The notes under the pieces were generated by a model that saw only the letters and a program-made list of their open reading frames with translations, was not told the DNA's origin and did no database searches. Both the position numbers and the translations under genes were made by a program. 47,949 nucleotides of DNA from positions 1 through 47,949 of IMG/VR virus record IMGVR_UViG_3300022693_001195; one strand, written 5' to 3'. The stretch is from a virus. This document shows, one piece after another, positions 47,806-47,949 of this stretch. Position 1 is the first letter of the stretch; each line of letters opens with the position of its first letter.

Positions 47806-47949
47806 AAGCTACTTCCCTGTTAGCAATTCTTTGATTTCATCAATACTCTTTACATTGTAAAATTGACACACATTTGCTTCGAGTGTCTTTATGTTATTTG
47901 AATAAATTATCCACCCACGTCTAACCATTTCACGTATTGGAGCTAGTGA
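47806..47949. repeat. Terminal direct repeat, right copy
   Basis: Exact copy of bases 1-144; see the left copy. It holds the last 47 or so codons of the HigA-like gene, and any gene call made here would be a fragment of it. Confidence 0.95.

Overview
The window is an essentially complete genome of a tailed phage, most likely podovirus-like. The first 144 bases are repeated exactly at the end (1-144 = 47806-47949), so the sequence closes into a circle with about 47,805 unique bp. The repeat lies inside a gene whose reading continues across the join, which suggests a circularly permuted or circular genome rather than a contig cut at a natural end. Nearly every base is coding, genes overlap by ATGA or TGATG, and strong AGGAG ribosome sites are common. 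A predicted outer-membrane beta-barrel, a lipoprotein and many Sec-type signal peptides point to a diderm (Gram-negative-type) host with classical SD-dependent translation. The host cannot be named from this sequence. I see no integrase, DNA polymerase, helicase or RNA polymerase, so the phage probably borrows the host replisome and RNA polymerase.

Layout. (1) A leftward early unit of about 17 kb runs from a good sigma70-type promoter at 9291-9319 down to position 1, through the circular join, and on to 40032. It holds many small accessory proteins, an ERF-type annealing protein and a YqaJ-type exonuclease (recombination pair), a HigA-like regulator, HNH nuclease, replication-organiser-like protein, C5 cytosine methyltransferase, MazG-like NTP pyrophosphohydrolase, DnaA domain IV-like protein and RuvC-like resolvase. 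It ends in a cluster of exported or membrane proteins. (2) A control region at 9234-9609 contains paired operator-like repeats, a possible leader peptide and three hairpins. (3) A short rightward pair (9610-10975) includes a putative small terminase. (4) A leftward block of small genes (11014-14328) includes an HNH-like protein and a lipoprotein. (5) A rightward late operon (14500-39882) follows: large terminase, portal, scaffold, major capsid protein, connectors, adaptor and nozzle-like proteins, three internal (ejection) proteins, fibre-like proteins, M15 endolysin, holin and a beta-barrel.

Five observations deserve attention. Several late virion-type proteins (adaptor, nozzle, fibres) carry convincing N-terminal Sec signal peptides. 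An ORF-free segment of about 260 nt (5262-5524) in the early operon has two long-range stems and a possible 8-bp switch pairing. A 324-codon ORF overprints the cytosine methyltransferase in another frame, with its own well-placed start and the motifs of a recurrent phage protein family. The large terminase has no ATG, GTG or TTG before its Walker A motif. A phage-encoded outer-membrane-type barrel ends the late operon. Names rest on motif and context reading only; no database search was run.
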